DNA of 7,349 nucleotides from UBA11889 sp046582115 (GTDB taxonomy: Bacteria; Pseudomonadota; Gammaproteobacteria; Pseudomonadales; Azotimanducaceae): contig JAYGFA010000051.1 of NCBI GenBank assembly GCA_046582115.1, positions 1 through 7,349 of the forward strand, written 5' to 3'. Each line of letters starts with the position of its first letter. Within the stretch, counting starts at the first letter, position 1. The notes below the pieces were generated by a model, which was not told where the DNA came from, ran no database searches, and worked only from the letters and a program-made list of their open reading frames with translations. Below are positions 6,670 through 7,349 of this stretch, in pieces. The position numbers and the translations under genes are program-made.

Positions 6670-6951
6670 ATGAAAGCAATATGCAAAGGCCAGGTCATTG
6701 CAGAAAGTGAGGAAACCGTTGTCGTTGAAGGCAATCACTATTTCCCGCGGGCAGCGCTCCTGGAGGAATTTTTCACTGTCAGTAACACGACATCGAATTG
6801 TCCCTGGAAAGGGACCGCACATTACCTGAACGTCGTTGTGGGAGGGGAAACCAAAGCTGATGCCGCGTGGCATTACCCCACACCGAAACAGGCGGCGGCT
6901 GAAATTGCTAACCGAGTTGCATTCTGGGGGCCAGTTGAAGTTTTTAGCTAG
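6670..6951 (+). CDS. DUF427 (PF04248) domain protein
   Basis: This is a small soluble protein of 93 residues that is entirely one DUF427 domain, the common single-domain length. Family marks in order are the N-terminal strand MKAICKGQVIAES (1-13), VVVEGNHYFP (17-26), the signature CPWKGTAHY (44-52), AAWHYPTPK (65-73) and VAFWGPVEV (83-91). The family has no firmly assigned biochemical role. The conserved Cys44, Trp46, Lys47 and His/Tyr residues suggest a ligand or active-site pocket, which is an inference. It lies 84 bases after the GST gene and 46 bases before the NIPSNAP gene on the same strand, flanked on both sides by short inverted repeats, so its transcript may be processed separately. 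Confidence 0.93.
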   Translation: MKAICKGQVIAESEETVVVEGNHYFPRAALLEEFFTVSNTTSNCPWKGTAHYLNVVVGGETKADAAWHYPTPKQAAAEIANRVAFWGPVEVFS

Positions 6952-6953
6952 CG

Positions 6954-6977
6954 GACGCGACGCAGAACGTTCGCGTC
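6954..6977 (+). repeat. 7-bp inverted repeat between the DUF427 and NIPSNAP genes
   Basis: GACGCGA (6954-6960) and TCGCGTC (6971-6977) pair perfectly around a 10-base loop, starting 3 bases after the DUF427 stop. The GC-rich stem is not followed by a T-run, so a rho-independent terminator is unlikely. An mRNA-stabilising hairpin or a palindromic protein-binding site would also fit. A second, shorter palindrome GAACGTTC (6965-6972) overlaps its right arm. Confidence 0.45.
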
Positions 6978-6997
6978 ACTGTTACAAGGGGAACTAA

Positions 6998-7318
6998 ATG
7001 TTTTACGAGTTGAGACAATACAAGGTTATCGATGGAAAAATGGACGCTTTCGTGGAATTAATGGAGTCCGAGATTATTCCTTTTCAGGTTGCAAAAGGGA
7101 TGGTAATCACGGGGAGTTTTCGCGGTGAAGAAGACCCGACGACGTACGTATGGATGCGTCGTTTCAGTTCGGAAGCTGAACGAGAGCGTCTCTACGAGGC
7201 AGTCTATGAAAGTGACGAATGGAAAACATCGTTTGCGCCTCGTGTGGGTGAATTGATGGATCGCTCAGGGATCAATGTACAACGGATAGTTCCGACACCC
7301 CGTTCGGTCACGCAGTAA
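6998..7318 (+). CDS. NIPSNAP-family protein
   Basis: This is a small soluble protein of 106 residues matching the NIPSNAP domain, a ferredoxin-like alpha/beta fold related to the dimeric alpha-beta barrel proteins. The first strand MFYELRQYKV (1-10) with the following G13-K14, the helix at 14-24, and the strand-helix segment YVWMRRFSSEAERERLY (50-66) are characteristic, followed by YESDEWK (70-76) and a C-terminal strand near 91-99. Bacterial members are often about this size and sit in catabolic or oxidoreductase gene neighbourhoods, but no reaction is established for them. AAGGGG ends 6 bases before the ATG, a strong ribosome site. The next gene seems to begin 20 bases after the stop, so this one is probably mid-operon. 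Confidence 0.92.
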   Translation: MFYELRQYKVIDGKMDAFVELMESEIIPFQVAKGMVITGSFRGEEDPTTYVWMRRFSSEAERERLYEAVYESDEWKTSFAPRVGELMDRSGINVQRIVPTPRSVTQ

Positions 7319-7338
7319 GCCTCAGGAGTAGAATTCAG

Positions 7339-7349
7339 ATGCCTGGCAC
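7339..7349 (+). CDS. Probable start of a further gene (first three codons only)
   Basis: ATG at 7339 is preceded by AGGAG (7324-7328) with a 10-base spacer, and lies 20 bases after the NIPSNAP stop on the same strand. Only Met-Pro-Gly can be read before the window ends, so no function can be proposed. Confidence 0.4.

Noticed and set aside
6466..6873. A 135-codon minus-strand frame across the GST end and the DUF427 gene
   Set aside because: Both plus-strand genes beneath it have clear family motifs, and this translation has none.
1..7349. CRISPR array, tRNA genes, insertion sequences or a defence system
   Set aside because: No regularly spaced repeats, tRNA-like cloverleaf, transposase or terminal inverted repeats, and no nuclease or toxin-like genes were seen on either strand.

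Overview
The window is an ordinary-looking stretch of bacterial chromosome with mid-range base composition. It holds two gene groups that point away from each other. The gene families suggest an uncultured, environmental, aerobic bacterium, and the Nu-type glutathione transferase next to ileS makes a proteobacterium-like lineage most likely. No phylogenetic marker here fixes the lineage. I see no tRNA, rRNA, CRISPR array, insertion sequence or phage gene.

Left group, minus strand, read from about 2563 down to 1: a luciferase-like (LLM) flavin/F420-type oxidoreductase, then a classical short-chain dehydrogenase (SDR), then the first 266 residues of a major facilitator superfamily (MFS) transporter cut off by the window edge. 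The gaps are 39 and 72 bases, so this looks like one transcription unit: two redox enzymes acting on a small molecule plus a permease or exporter. The substrate cannot be read from the sequence.

The divergent control region lies between 2564 and 2794. It holds a good ribosome binding site for the LLM gene, a plausible sigma-70-like promoter for ileS (2611-2639), and a leader of about 150 bases that can fold into an interrupted hairpin (2682-2723). No T-box signature is visible.

Right group, plus strand, 2795 to the end: ileS for a eukaryotic-type (type 2) isoleucyl-tRNA synthetase, then a YfcG-like glutathione transferase starting 2 bases after the ileS stop, a DUF427 protein, a NIPSNAP-family protein, and the likely first codons of another gene at 7339. 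Short inverted repeats without T-runs sit in both gaps flanking the DUF427 gene. The small downstream genes look like stress or metabolite-handling functions riding behind a housekeeping synthetase, but that link is inferred from position only.

The most notable sequence observation is that the class I signature HxGH of the synthetase reads HHGT here, with the normally conserved last histidine replaced by threonine while KMSKS and the editing motifs are intact. I found no convincing evidence for a wholly new multi-gene system.
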